64,000 bases of DNA from Eustoma russellianum (lineage: Eukaryota; Streptophyta; Magnoliopsida; Gentianales; Gentianaceae). The stretch's first letter is position 1. Each line of letters opens with the position of its first letter. Location of the stretch: contig AP025056.1 in assembly GCA_036186865.1 (NCBI GenBank), forward strand, positions 32,166,365 through 32,230,364, in the 5' to 3' direction. The translations under genes and the position numbers were made by a program. Below the pieces are notes generated by a model, which made no database searches, was not told the origin of the DNA, and saw only the letters and a list, made by a program, of their open reading frames with translations. Below are positions 22,235-33,211 of this stretch, piece by piece.

Positions 22235-23155
22235 TTCAGTTGTTTGCCAACATATTATGATGTTTCGAATGAGAGAGATTATTCTGAGTCTGAAGTTGAT
22301 GGTTTTGAGGAGGATGAAATTGTGAACGAGGATGAACTTGATGTTTCTAAACTGGGTTTGCCTCAGAAGCTTGTTGATTCGCTTCGATCTAAAGGAATTA
22401 CTCATCTTTTCCCTATTCAAGTATGTGTTATTCCCAAAATTGTCGACTGCTGCAACATTTTTCAATTTCTGGGGTGACAAGTTGGGGGAAGTTTAGGGGT
22501 TAATATGCACATGTGCAGCTTAATTGGGTAGATATTCGTTCAATTTGGAAATTTTTGGACTGCTTTTTGAGTGATGACTGAGAATGTAAATGAGCTCACA
22601 TAGTTAAGATGGGGGCTTTCTGACCAGTTGTTTTTATGGAAGAGGAGTTAAAGAGAAAAAGTGCTCTTTGACAGCTTCTACTGATTTTTGTCGGTCTGCT
22701 TTGTGTTTGATGGTTTTATTTTTGTGTCTTAGTTTGTGTTATCATTGGCATTTAATTAATTGGCAAGACAATGTCTGAATGTTATACGTTTTTCTCATTG
22801 GCTACTAGATGAGGAAAGGGTGATGTGGTCTGCTCTTTTGGATTATGGTTAATATTGTGCATAATTGTGGCTAGATTGTGTTCTTTTTTTTACTGTATAA
22901 TGGAGAATATTGGTGGTTGCATTTGTTTATGTTTTCAGTTTGGGAGGAGATGTATGGGAATGGTGGAAATGTTGCATTAAGAGGTAGGTAAATAGACTGT
23001 AGTTAGTAGATAATTGTCTAGCAGTGATGAACACATTATGTCAGCTGCATTTTCTTTCATCAAAGAAACTTTTTACATCCTACTTTCTGTACTAACCACT
23101 AATACAAGTTCGTTGCTGTGTAAGAAGGATAGTTATACTGATTTCACCACTGCTA
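22235..23155 (+). pseudogene. Captured DEAD-box RNA helicase fragment (exon plus intron)
   Basis: The plus frame 22244-22477 encodes an acidic stretch (ERDYSESEVDGFEEDEIVNE) and then LDVSKLGLPQKLVDSLRSKG and ITHLFPIQ. The latter is the Q motif that opens the helicase core of plant DEAD-box proteins and resembles organellar RH3-type helicases. Directly after FPIQ comes caa|gtatgtg, a good plant 5' splice site. The following 650 bp are T-rich and non-coding like a plant intron, so the downstream codons are read-through. The ATP-binding and DEAD motifs are absent. The exact parent gene is uncertain. Confidence 0.7.
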
Positions 23156-23464
23156 TTTTCCGGTGGAATTCCGCCTGAGATCGGGAATTTGCTGAGTGGA
23201 GAGTTTCCAAAACATGATTTTTGCTGAGTGGGGGAGGAAAGGTTTATTGGGGAAGAAGGGAATCCGATGTGTCAAACATATTACAGCAAAAAAATTTTAA
23301 AAATTGTTTTTTTCATGTTTTACCGCTAGCACCAGGTCACCAGCCGGTGACCGGCTACAAGTGAGACATTATCGACAAAGACTGAGTGTTAAGTGAGTCT
23401 CATCAACATTAGGCTGCTGACTGAGTAATGCGCCAAATGTTAGGCTAATAAGTGAGGTTCGGCC
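23156..23464 (-). repeat. Right terminal inverted repeat
   Basis: Partner of 21925-22234. The inner edge is sharp, at ttttccggtggaattccgcc. Confidence 0.85.
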
Positions 23465-23591
23465 ATAAACCCTAAAAGACAAAAATAAAACTTTGTTACA
23501 TATTATAAATATAGATATGGATTTTATATAAAGATTTGACTACAAGTCTAAAAATATAGAATAAAGAAGTATTTTAAAGGAATGGAAAATG

Positions 23592-23628
<37 letters not shown>

Positions 23629-25327
23629 GCCAAAAAGGGCCAATTATGTGTGTGTGTATATATATACACGGTCAATATAGGTATTTTGACATGAAATAAA
23701 TAGATTTATACATGTTTGTGGATATAAATATGCATAAGATAAAGTATGATACCAAATATGATTATTTTTTGTATATTCTTATGAAATAAGAAAGTATGTG
23801 GAAATGAATATAAAATTAGTTTTTGACCATTTTGAATATGTATAAGATGTATCTTTTAGTGAGATGTTGATGGATAATTTTGTGTGATAAAATGATGTTT
23901 GGGCTGAGAGTTGGAATAGAGAAGAGAAAAAGGATTTTTATGATTTAAGAAATAGGTTAAGTGCATATGTAGTAAGTTTTTAGTACCTGATGTTATGAAG
24001 ATATTTAAGTACTTATATAGGTTGAATGGATTAAAAATAGGGGCATTTACATACATGTTTTGCATCTCACGAAATGTTTTGAAAGTTTTCATACGTAACG
24101 AACCATACCGACGAGACGATTGATTCCATCGACACATGCTATATAATATGATATGTTTTAGAGGTCGTCATGACACTGACCAAAGTTGGTGGCGGTCATG
24201 GACATATAGTATGTTATCGATGACAGGAGTCCAACATGACGCTGGAACTTAAGAGAGGTAGGTATCATGGGCATATATTACCCTACAATTACAGTTACAG
24301 TTTGGCCGAGTGTAACACCTTGTCTAGGACAAGGGATCTCCGCCCTATCGACGTCACCATTAGATGTCATGTACATATGATGTAACACCATGTGGACTCA
24401 TCGGGATTCATATTTGTACATGATGACTATATAGGGAATCATTCAGCATGTCGTGCAGTACCGTTCTTACACTATGATAAGTGCTATAGTCATCATATGA
24501 AATGACATGATTTAAATGTTTTATGGAAATGATATGTACAGATTACAGAATATGGATATGGACATGATATTTTATCATACAGTATATGGAAATTTTTATG
24601 ACATCGATTTTGATTTATCGTTCATCGTTATAGAATTTTCATGACATTCTTTTAAAGGCATCGTATCGTAGGAATATCGCATTTACATGACCCATATAAG
24701 GACGTGATGCATCTAGATGATAAGATTAAGTATGATGACATCTTAGACTTGGATTGAGATTCTAAAAGTGGATATACATGATAATGATAGAGATATACGT
24801 GTTACAAGTTATTTGTTTACCTTTATGTTATGCACTTGATTTATTAAAATTGGAGATGCGATTTGTTATGTTCTTATTTATGCAGGATTATTTTCTGACC
24901 TCATCTCCTCATGCGTGATTCATATGACGTATCCACTCGGAATACTTGCTAGGCAATTAGTGTTATCGATTATACTTGTCTTATCACTTTGCAGAGAACA
25001 TGAATCATTTTACAGGTTTATCGAAGATGAGTCCAGCTAGATTACCGATAGCGATGAAGTACACCGAGAGATTATCTTTGAAGACGTTAGTCATTGGATT
25101 ACCATGTATTCAGAGGATTTCAAGATTTAGTACATTATGATTTTTATAGAATTGTAATGTATAGTAATGCATGTCGATTGTATTCTGTTTATGTTTATGT
25201 TGCTTCCTCTTATCGATTCATTATTCATGTAGACATGCACATGTATAGTATCGATGTCTTGTACTTCTCGTAGTAGAGTACGACAGGTGCACCAGGCTAA
25301 GACCCTAGTATCGGACAGGCCGCTACA
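23465..25327 (+). other. Unassigned AT-rich DNA ending as a putative gypsy-type LTR
   Basis: No coding capacity was recognised. A (TA)n tract lies at 23594-23625. From about 24100 the composition changes, with hairpin-forming segments such as CCTTGTC-TAG-GACAAGG near 24315. The stretch ends in cggacaggccgctaca, which resembles the ...gcgctaca end of the chromovirus LTR (61599, minus strand). No matching start or target duplication was found, so this may be an LTR fragment. Copia gag sequence begins directly after it. Confidence 0.35.
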
Positions 25328-25339
25328 AAGGTGGTGTCT

Positions 25340-26750
25340 TAAAACTACTTAACTCCTTACCAAAAGAATGGACATCCAAAGTGACGGCCATCATAGAGTC
25401 CAAGAATCTCAAGACTCTCACTCTCAGTAAATTGTCTGGAAATCTTAATTAATGAGCAAAATAGCATGTATTTTATTACACTTTCACATGTATCACACGA
25501 AGGATTTTTGGCAGAGTCTGAAGATTTGGATGAAGAATTTGTACTTCGAGTTTGAAAATTTAGAAGTGTAGCAACAAGAAACAAATTTCAAGCAAGGATG
25601 TGTTTCAGAAGTTCATCCAAACAAAGAGAAACAGGTAAAAATTGTTATTGGTGTGGTCGATCAGGTCACCTCATTGTGGATTGCTATGTCATAGGCCCAT
25701 AAAAGCACGATAAGAAAGTCCTCCCTCAATAGAAGAAAGCTCTAAATAAGAAAGTAATCACATGCAATGATCTTCATCCTGAATCGGAAGGTGAAGGTAA
25801 TAAAGAGAAGGATGTTGGATTTATTGCTCTAATCGATGACCAAGAAGAGCCACATACTTGTCTTATGGAAATCGAAGATAATATTGAGGTACATTGCACA
25901 TCTTCTAACTTTGATTTATAAGATGAAATATGAGATTTACCAGATGATTTAAAAACTAAACTTGGAATATAGAAACATGAAGAAAGAGTTTAAGAAATAA
26001 ATATTAGAAAATAAAGGCTTGCATGAAAAGGATATTTTGATTTACCAAGAGCATGACATCTTACTTACCATGCATAAGATCGTATCACTAGAAAATATAG
26101 AAATTAGGATGGATGTGACATGCTAAGATTCGATTTACAAAGATTTACAGACGGAAAGATAATCTTGATAAATTATTTAGAAATCGAAGAGTCGAAAATA
26201 AAAGACCCAGCTTAGGATTTGAAGGTTCTCATTCCAAAGTTGAAGATACTGTTGAATCTAGTTCATTAGCTTCAAAAAAACTCAAATGTTGAAAGGGTTC
26301 AAATTGATTTATTATCTCACAAGCTAAAGAACACACAACTAAAGTATGCATCCATTTCCTACTTTTGTAACAAGAAAGGACATGTGAGGAATGTGTGTAG
26401 AGCTAAACATGCTAGTGTGTAGATTGGAAGCCTAAGGGTCGACAACTAACCCTAATAGACCCAATTATCAAAGGGTATGGATAAACCATTGGATGCTCTA
26501 AGTACTCAAGCTAAATGGAATAGCTAAAAAAGAGTCAATCAAACGGCTTATAAACAGCAGATGTCACACACATATAACGAGAGACAAAGATTTATTCATC
26601 AAGCTCACAATCCCAGATGGTGGAAAGGTGTACTTTGGAAATGAAATATCCAAAATCTTTGGACTTGAAGAAATATACTATATCTAAAAGAGCTCAAGTA
26701 TAATTTGACAAGTGTTAGACAACTACGTGATGCTAATTTTCAAGTTGAAT

Positions 26751-26790
<40 letters not shown>
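25340..26790 (+). pseudogene. copia gag and protease region, heavily decayed
   Basis: 25345-25450 reads SLPKEWTSKVTAI and NLKTLTLSKLSGNL, the end of the copia gag helical domain. CYWCGRSGHLIVDC near 25640 is a first CCHC knuckle, and FCNKKGHVRNVC near 26370 is a second. The element at 38907-50614 has the same two-knuckle layout (CYKCGKLGHLMKDC and a decayed CFYYNRKGHVERVC). An AT microsatellite at 26755-26792 interrupts the protease to GAG-pre-integrase region. Many stops are present. Confidence 0.65.
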
Positions 26791-26796
<6 letters not shown>

Positions 26797-26799
26797 GTG

Positions 26800-27790
26800 A
26801 AAAAATGGTTAAATTATTTTGAGGCTTTAAAAAAATAATGTTTACAAACTTAGCATACATGATTTGATTTCTCAAAAAGTTTCATGCCTGGTAGCTAAAA
26901 ATGATTTGAAGTAACTATGGCATAGACAACTCGACATATTAGTTTCCAAAACTTCAAAAAGATTTGCAAAAATGAAAAAGTCCAAGGTTTTCAAAAGTTG
27001 AATTTCGAAACCATGCGTTGTATGACATTTATCAAAAGGCAAAGCTTGTTAAAACATGCTTCTAGCCCACAAATGAAAATTCTACCACAAAACCTTACAA
27101 TTACTACATATGGATTTCTAGGGGACATTGGTACGTCAGTTCTAAGTGAAAAAGGTTATACCTTTGCGGTGGCAGATGACACCGTCAAGGAAATAAAGAG
27201 TGATATATGTGGGGAGTTTGGTGGCGAATTCTAAGAATTTTATGCATCCAAAGGGTATGGACATAACTGCTTAGCAACTCTTCAACGAAATGATGTTGCA
27301 GAAAGGAAAAATAAAACTCTTCAAGAAATAAGTAGGGCTATTTAAATGAATTTGATTTTTCTAAATATTTTTAGACTGAAGTGGTCAATAGCGGATGCTA
27401 TGTAATTAATGGAGTTTACTTGAGGTCATCCCTCCAAAAGACTCCTTAAGAACTTTGAGAAGAAAGAGTACCCAATATTATGTATTCAAGGTTTTTGGTT
27501 GCAAGTGTTCCATACCTAACGCCAAAGATAACTTGGACAAACTCAATTTCAAAGCGGATGAGGGATGACGTATGCCAACAATACCAATGCATTTAGGGTG
27601 TATAATAAAAAGAGTATGGAAGTTGAAGAATCTGTTCATATTAAGTTTAGTGAATCTCTTGATGATGAACCAAAACTTAATAATGATGAAGAAAATGACA
27701 TAGTTGAAATAAATCCTATAGAAAATATTGGAAACACTCCTAAAGGTAATCCTTTTGTCGATCTTAGATTGATATAAGTGAAAGAGTACC
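26800..27790 (+). pseudogene. copia GAG-pre-integrase and integrase remnants
   Basis: VSCLVAKNDLK and LWHRQLDILVS near 26890 are the GAG-pre-integrase block (RLGH decayed). CGEFGGEF near 27215 is the second integrase block with its aspartate lost, and VAERKNKTLQEISRAI near 27297 holds the glutamate block. 27565-27777 encodes NAFRVYNKKSMEVEESVHIKF, the integrase to reverse transcriptase linker. The frame is broken by many stops. Confidence 0.65.
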
Positions 27791-27971
27791 TCCATCTAAG
27801 ATAAAGGAAGAATTAGAAGTTAAAGGTGATACTTCAAACTTGCCGGATTCATTTAAGTATAGGAAAAATAATACTAAAGAATTAATATTAGGAGAAACAA
27901 GTCAACGCATGTTATCAAGGAGAAATTTTTATGAAAATAATTTTTATCTCACTAGTTGAAACTAAAAACAT

Positions 27972-29465
27972 AATGGAAGTCATAATTGATGAAGATTGGG
28001 CAATAGCTACGCAAGAAGAGGTAAATCAATTTGAGAGAAGTCATGCTTGAGAGTTAGTTCCTAAACCTAATGATCATATTACTATTGAAACTAAGTGAGT
28101 ATTTAGAAATAAGATATATGACTAGGGAAATATAACAAAGACTAAAACTAGGTTGGTAGCATAAGGATATAGACAAGAAGAAAGAATTGACTATAATGAG
28201 ACCTTTGCCCCCATAACAAGGTTAGATGCTATTGGAATGCGTTTAGCATATGCATGCTTTAGAGATTTTAAATTATATCAAATTGATGCAAAATCGATTT
28301 TCTTGAACGGAATTGTTCAAGAAGAAATTTATATAGCTTACCAAGGACTTTGAATATCATGATTGTCCAAATCATGTCTTTAAACTCAAAAAGGCTCTTT
28401 ATGGACTCAAAGAAGTCCTACAACGTGGCATGAGAGGTTGAGCAACTTCCTTCTTGAAAACGGCTTTTCAAGTGAAAATCTTGATACTACCCTGTTTATT
28501 AAAGAATTAGGAAATAATTATTTACTTGTTTACATATACGGTAATGACATTATATTTGGTGCTACTATTGATTCACTATGTGAGCATTTTGCTAAGCTTA
28601 CGGAAGGTGAATTTGAGATGTGAATGATAGGAGAACTCAACTACTTCCTTGAACTTAAAATAAAATAAACCAAAGAGGAAGTGCGCATGTCTTTAACAAT
28701 GTACACCAAGAATCTCCTCAAGAAGTAAAAGTTTGAGGATTGAAGGAGCATAAGCACACCAATGAGCACAAATGCAAAACTTGATAAGATGAAAAAGAAA
28801 ATCCGGTTAAGGTAAAAAAGTATAAAAGCATGATTGGTAGTTTACTTTATTTGATGGCTAGCCGGTCAAATATATTACATGATGTGTCTTTATGTTCTAG
28901 ATTTCAAAGTATGCCTAAGGAATCGTGTCGACTTGCTATAACATGTATTTTAAGGTATTTGAAAGATACTTTGAACTTTGGGTTGTTTTTATCCTAAGAA
29001 TGGATGTTTCGACTTAAGAGGATATAGTGATTTGGATAATGTCGGAAATCTTGTTGACAGAAAAACACCTCCGGAACCTGTCAATTTCTTGACATTTGCT
29101 TAGTTTTTTTGTTTTTCAAGAAACAAAATAGTGTGTCACTTTCCATGGTGGAGTTTGAATATGTATCAGCCGCCTCCTGTTGTGCACAATTACTTTGGAT
29201 GACACACCTTGAATGATTACAGTATTCAGTTTGACAAAGTGCCTATCTTATGTGATAACACCTTAGCTATAAGTATAGCACAAATCCGGTTCATCATATT
29301 AGAGCCAAACATATCAAAGTTAGGCATCACTTCATAAGAGATTATGTGTAAATAAGGTTGGTTTGCATTGAATCTATCTCAACTAATGATCAATTAGCAG
29401 ACATATTCACAAAACCACTTTCCACTAAGGCATTTGAATCAATTAGAACAAGGGCATGATAAACA
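27972..29465 (+). pseudogene. copia reverse transcriptase and RNase H, decayed
   Basis: Blocks in order: DEDWAIATQEEVNQFERSHA, RNKIYD, YRQEERIDYNETFAPITRL, FKLYQIDAKSIFLNGIVQEE and SNFLLENGFSSENLDTTLFI. YGNDIIFGA stands in place of the catalytic YVDD, so a catalytic aspartate is lost. RNase H is seen as DLRGYSD and KVPILCDNTLAISIAQ. Stops are frequent and several are TGA where TGG is expected. It would be inactive. Confidence 0.75.
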
Positions 29466-29514
29466 ATGTGTAAAAGTCAACATTTAAAAATCCTAAAAAA
29501 CAACCACGTGCACT

Positions 29515-29615
29515 GATCTATGTGCTTGATTGAGAGATCAAGGTATATATCGATCTCTAATATCAATCGATTGATGTATGTCACTCTATTAACATTGATA
29601 GATCTATGTAGTTGC
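29515..29615 (+). repeat. CGATCGAT-type palindromes between pol and extra ORF
   Basis: Decayed copies of the palindrome module found in LTRs: ttgagagatcaaggta..tcgatctctaa and the perfect palindrome ATCAATCGATTGAT, then acattgatagatctatg. The spacer from here to about 29920 is pyrimidine-rich and looks like an untranslated leader. Confidence 0.6.
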
Positions 29616-29934
29616 GGATAACAGCTAAAAAACTGTTAAAAACATAAAAACCTTCATTCCCCTGATTCCATTACAATCAATTAACCCTAGAAACATACGG
29701 TTTCTCAACCACCTCTAATCTCAAATTTCAAGCAACAATTTCAATTTCCTCTTCACCAAGCAAGAATTTCATTTCATCACCCTTATTTCTTCATCTTCCT
29801 CAACCTTTTCTCTTCTTTACCAAAACCTAAATTTCTACAGCCTAGGAAAAATTATGTGGGTAATAATAAGTTGAAACTTATCATTTAATGGCTGGAAATT
29901 CAAAAATTAAGAGCTATTTTGGATTGAAAAAGAT

Positions 29935-30790
29935 ATGAAGAAAATGTCCACAAAGTATACTAGACGTTTTTATGCGAACTTATGGCTAGAGTACTCGAAT
30001 AACTTTCCATGTGCTTTGCATCCTGTGTTGACACTGCAAATCTTGAGTGGAATTTTGGCACTATTTGTCATTTCATTGGGTTCCAAATAAGGATGTAGAT
30101 GAGTTTGAAATATGGAAATGAGATACGCCTCAGTGGAAGATCACTGAGAATGAAGTAAAGATATTTTAAGCTATAATGGCACAAAAAACAAACGATTATC
30201 CTCTGGTGTATCGATTTTACGTGTTGTATTAACATTTTATGCAAGTGGAAAGTCCACAAAACTCCCATGTAACATGAACTTCTATTTAGCTTTACGTCTT
30301 GCCAATCGAGAGCTAATAAACTTTGGAGAGCTTTTCATGACGAATGTGGTAGAGGTCGTAACCACAATGAACGAAGTCTTCCTATATAGCAATCTCATCT
30401 ATTGAATGCTAAAGACATCGGGCTTATATGTGGATGCGAACGATGAAGATAAAATCACTCACTAAGACTTTCATGATAAGGTAAACATCAACTAAATTGT
30501 CAATTCTAGAAAAGAAGCGTGAAGAGGAAGGGATCAGATAGAGTAAGAAGCCGAGGAAGAGCCCATTCCAGAAGAAGTTCCCGAGGCTCATACGGCGAGA
30601 GTCAAGGAGGAAACAAGTGTTAGGGTAAATACCAGCCTTCTCGAAATTCAGGATTAAGTTCTTGAACTTCAAGAAAAGGTGGAAGATCAAGGGCAAATTG
30701 GCTGTGGATGAGGTAGGATTCGTTAAGCTAAAAGCAAAGATGAAGGCGTGCGTTTCTGAAATCACTTTTTCTTTAGAGGAAGACTAGATC
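29935..30790 (+). pseudogene. Extra 3' ORF of copia element (plant transposon protein-like)
   Basis: Broken frames read MSTKYTRRFYANLWLEYS, ALFVISLG, ASGKSTKLPCNMNFYLAL and LINFGELFMTNVV, ending in an acidic, helix-prone tail with LLEIQD and LELQEKVEDQ. FYAN.W, GKSTK.P.NM.FY and NF blocks are shared with the extra ORF of the element at 38907-50614. The pattern resembles the 'putative plant transposon protein' domain (PF20167) seen in plant retroelements. Its function is not known. Several stops were seen. Confidence 0.6.
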
Positions 30791-31740
30791 CTTTATTCAT
30801 CATCCTTATCCCCATTGCCCTAATCTAGCTAGGTCATAGCTTAGGCTTTCAAATTTGTACTAAACGCTTATTTGCTAAATTTGAATGAGTACAATTTGTC
30901 TCTTATGTCTTTGTAGGTATCTTTTGAGCTATTTTATTATTTTTTGATAAATAAAAAAAGAGGAGAATATGGATATTGTGATTGTGACACGGGTGTATTG
31001 AGATTTATATATATCGGTGGCAATATGAATGATGGTAAGTTCTATGCTTAGGATTAATGAGCAAAATTGGTGGCATGAGTGTGTTGCACGAGGCTAATGG
31101 GATGCATGCGTTCAGGGTGCAGTTTAAAACATGTGATATGAAATTGATGTCTATTTGTTTTGGCATGATCATGAGGAGGAGCGTGAATGCATTAACTATA
31201 GAGGAGATTGTTTTTGCTTAAAAATTGAGTTTGCAAGTCTTACAAAGAAGGGAAGCAGTGCTATTTTTTCATACAAAATATCATTTAAAGGCGTATAATT
31301 TTGAAATAATTAAAAAAGGAAAGATTGTTGGAATATGAATACTTTGATAAAACTTAAAAGATCTTAAAAAAGGATTGAAAAGTCATTTTATACTTTAGAA
31401 ATAACAAAAACTTGAATAAGCAAAGAAGGCAATACAGTGCGGTTATTTCACTAATTGTATGCATTAACGTGTTTATTTCATTATTAAGAATTTGTTTTAC
31501 GATTGTAACCTTCAATATAAAACCTTTAACGTGTTTGTTTTATTCACTAGCAAACAACTTTAGTACTTTAATTGTGGTTTCTTTTATTTTAGTCAGAAAG
31601 GGAAAAAGATAGGTAATTAAGGTGAAGAAAATGGAATCAGAAAAGGCATGCAGCTTGATTCTTTAAATATCAATCTTAGTGCTTTAATCCCTCACTTTAT
31701 GACTTATTGTTTCCGTTGAACCTTTGACTAGTGGTATGCT
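30791..31740. other. Copia 3' end: purine tracts and LTR start, then unassigned
   Basis: A purine tract (aaaaaaagaggagaat) lies near 30953 and a second (aaaaaaggaaaga) at 31312-31325. The second is followed by TGTTGGAATATGAATAC, which resembles the LTR starts at 45757 and, on the minus strand, at 40330. This is probably the polypurine tract and 5' end of the 3' LTR. The LTR is not traceable beyond about 31400. Nothing was recognised from there to 31740. Confidence 0.5.
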
Positions 31741-33199
31741 AGGAAAAGTTGGGTTTTCATCACAAGTGAACTCATACCATATGTCTTAATCCCATTCCTG
31801 AAGATGTACTTTGTACCAAGTCTTTTGGAAGACTCTTTGTCAACGGATCCGCTAGGTTATTTCAGGATTTGACATATGCAATGGCTATTACACCATCCAT
31901 TATTAGAATGCCTTACATAATCATGTCTAAGGCTGACATGTCTAGATTTTCCGTTATAGATTTTACTATAAGGTCTGCACATCGTTGCTTGACTATCACA
32001 GTGTAAGGAAATGGCTGGCATCGGTTGTGGACACAACTATATGTCCAATAGTAAATTTCTCAGCCATTCCACTTCCTTACCTTCAGATCCTAACGCTATG
32101 AATTTGGATTTGATAGTGGACTGTGTTATGTATGTCTATTTCTTTGAAGTCCAAGAAACTGCACCACCACCTAATGTAAACAGCCAACCCGTAGTAGATT
32201 TGTTATCACCAACACTAGTTATTCAACTAGCATGAGTATAACCTTCCAACAAAGAGGAAAAATCATTATAATATAATCCGTAATTCATAGTTCTTTTCAA
32301 GTACCCAAGTACTCTCCTGATTGCCTTCCAATGGTCCATACTAGGATTACCAGTATACCTTGATAATTTACACACTGCAAAGGCAATATCCGGCCTAGTG
32401 CAATATATAGCATACATTAAACTACCAATTGCACTAGCATACTCAAGTTGAACTACCTCTCTACCGGTATATCCAGTCAATTTGTATGAGGCATCATATG
32501 GCGTGTGTGCTTCTTTAATCTCCAAGTGTTTGAACTTATTCAACACTTCCCTTATATAATGAGATTGACAAAGAGCAAGACCCCCACTATGTTTGAACAC
32601 TTTTATCCTAAGATAGTATCTACCTCACCCAAATCCTTCATTTGGAATTATGAAGTTAAATACTTCTTAGTTTCATTTACTCCTTCCATCTTAGTGCTAA
32701 CAATCGACATGTCATCCACGTACAAACAAACAATGACATCATATTTGTCCGTAAACTTGGAATATACACACTTCTCAACACTATTATGTTTGAAACCATT
32801 TTTCAAAATGGTAGTGTCAAACGTTTCATGCCATTGTTTCGGTGCTTGTTTCAATCCATACAATGACCATACCAATTTGCACACTTTGTGCTCATTACCT
32901 CAAAGAACAAAACCTTCCGGTTGTTTCATATAGACTTTTTCCCCTAAATCACTATTGAGAAATGCAGTCTTAACATCCATTTGATGAATAAACATATTAT
33001 TTATAGATGCTTAAGCTATGAACACTCTAATGGACGTTATTCTAGCAACCGGAGCATATGTATCAAAATAGTCTATCCCTTCTCTTTGTCTAAAACATTT
33101 GTCTACCAATCGAGCCTTGAAAGTTTGAATTGAACCATCAGTATTATAATTTCTTCTAAATACCCATTTACATCCAATTGCTTTGGAACTTGGATGCAA
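31740..33199 (-). pseudogene. copia reverse transcriptase and RNase H
   Basis: 33011-33199 has SKAIGCKWVFRRNYNTDGSI and REGIDYFDTYAPVARITSIR. 32648-32884 has LVWSLYGLKQAPKQWHETFD and the catalytic CLYVDDMSIVS. 32223-32600 has YASAIGSLMYAIYCTRPDIA and LSRYTGNPSMDHWKAIRRVL, the lead-in to RNase H. The RNase H continues with stops to about 31740. The catalytic YVDD is intact, but frames change between all pieces. Confidence 0.8.
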
Positions 33200-33211
33200 A
33201 TCAGTGAGAAC

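Larger units (their letters stand above)
21925..23464. mobile_element. Pack-MULE-like DNA element with 310 bp terminal inverted repeats
   Basis: 21925-22234 and 23156-23464 are inverted copies of each other, about 90 percent identical by eye. Shared blocks include ctcacttattag, ggcgcattactca, gtctttgtcgataatgtctcact, caccggct and aattcccgatct. Long terminal repeats with no transposase and a piece of host gene inside are typical of Pack-MULEs. Flanking 9-mers (atataccta and ataaaccct) could be a decayed target duplication but match only partly, so the superfamily is not proven. The interior 22235-23155 is captured gene sequence. Confidence 0.75.
25340..31400 (+). mobile_element. Decayed copia element with extra 3' ORF (relative of 38907-50614)
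   Basis: Read on the plus strand it contains gag, two zinc knuckles, integrase, reverse transcriptase, RNase H, a spacer with CGATCGAT-type palindromes, an extra ORF, a purine tract and the start of a 3' LTR. The order matches the complete element at 38907-50614 on the other strand. The 5' LTR and gag start are missing. Dozens of stops make it old; several are TGA where relatives have TGG. Confidence 0.8.

Noticed and set aside
22172..22480. Minus-strand open frame over the helicase fragment
   Set aside because: It is the antisense shadow of the captured exon and the terminal repeat; the plus frame has the recognisable Q motif.
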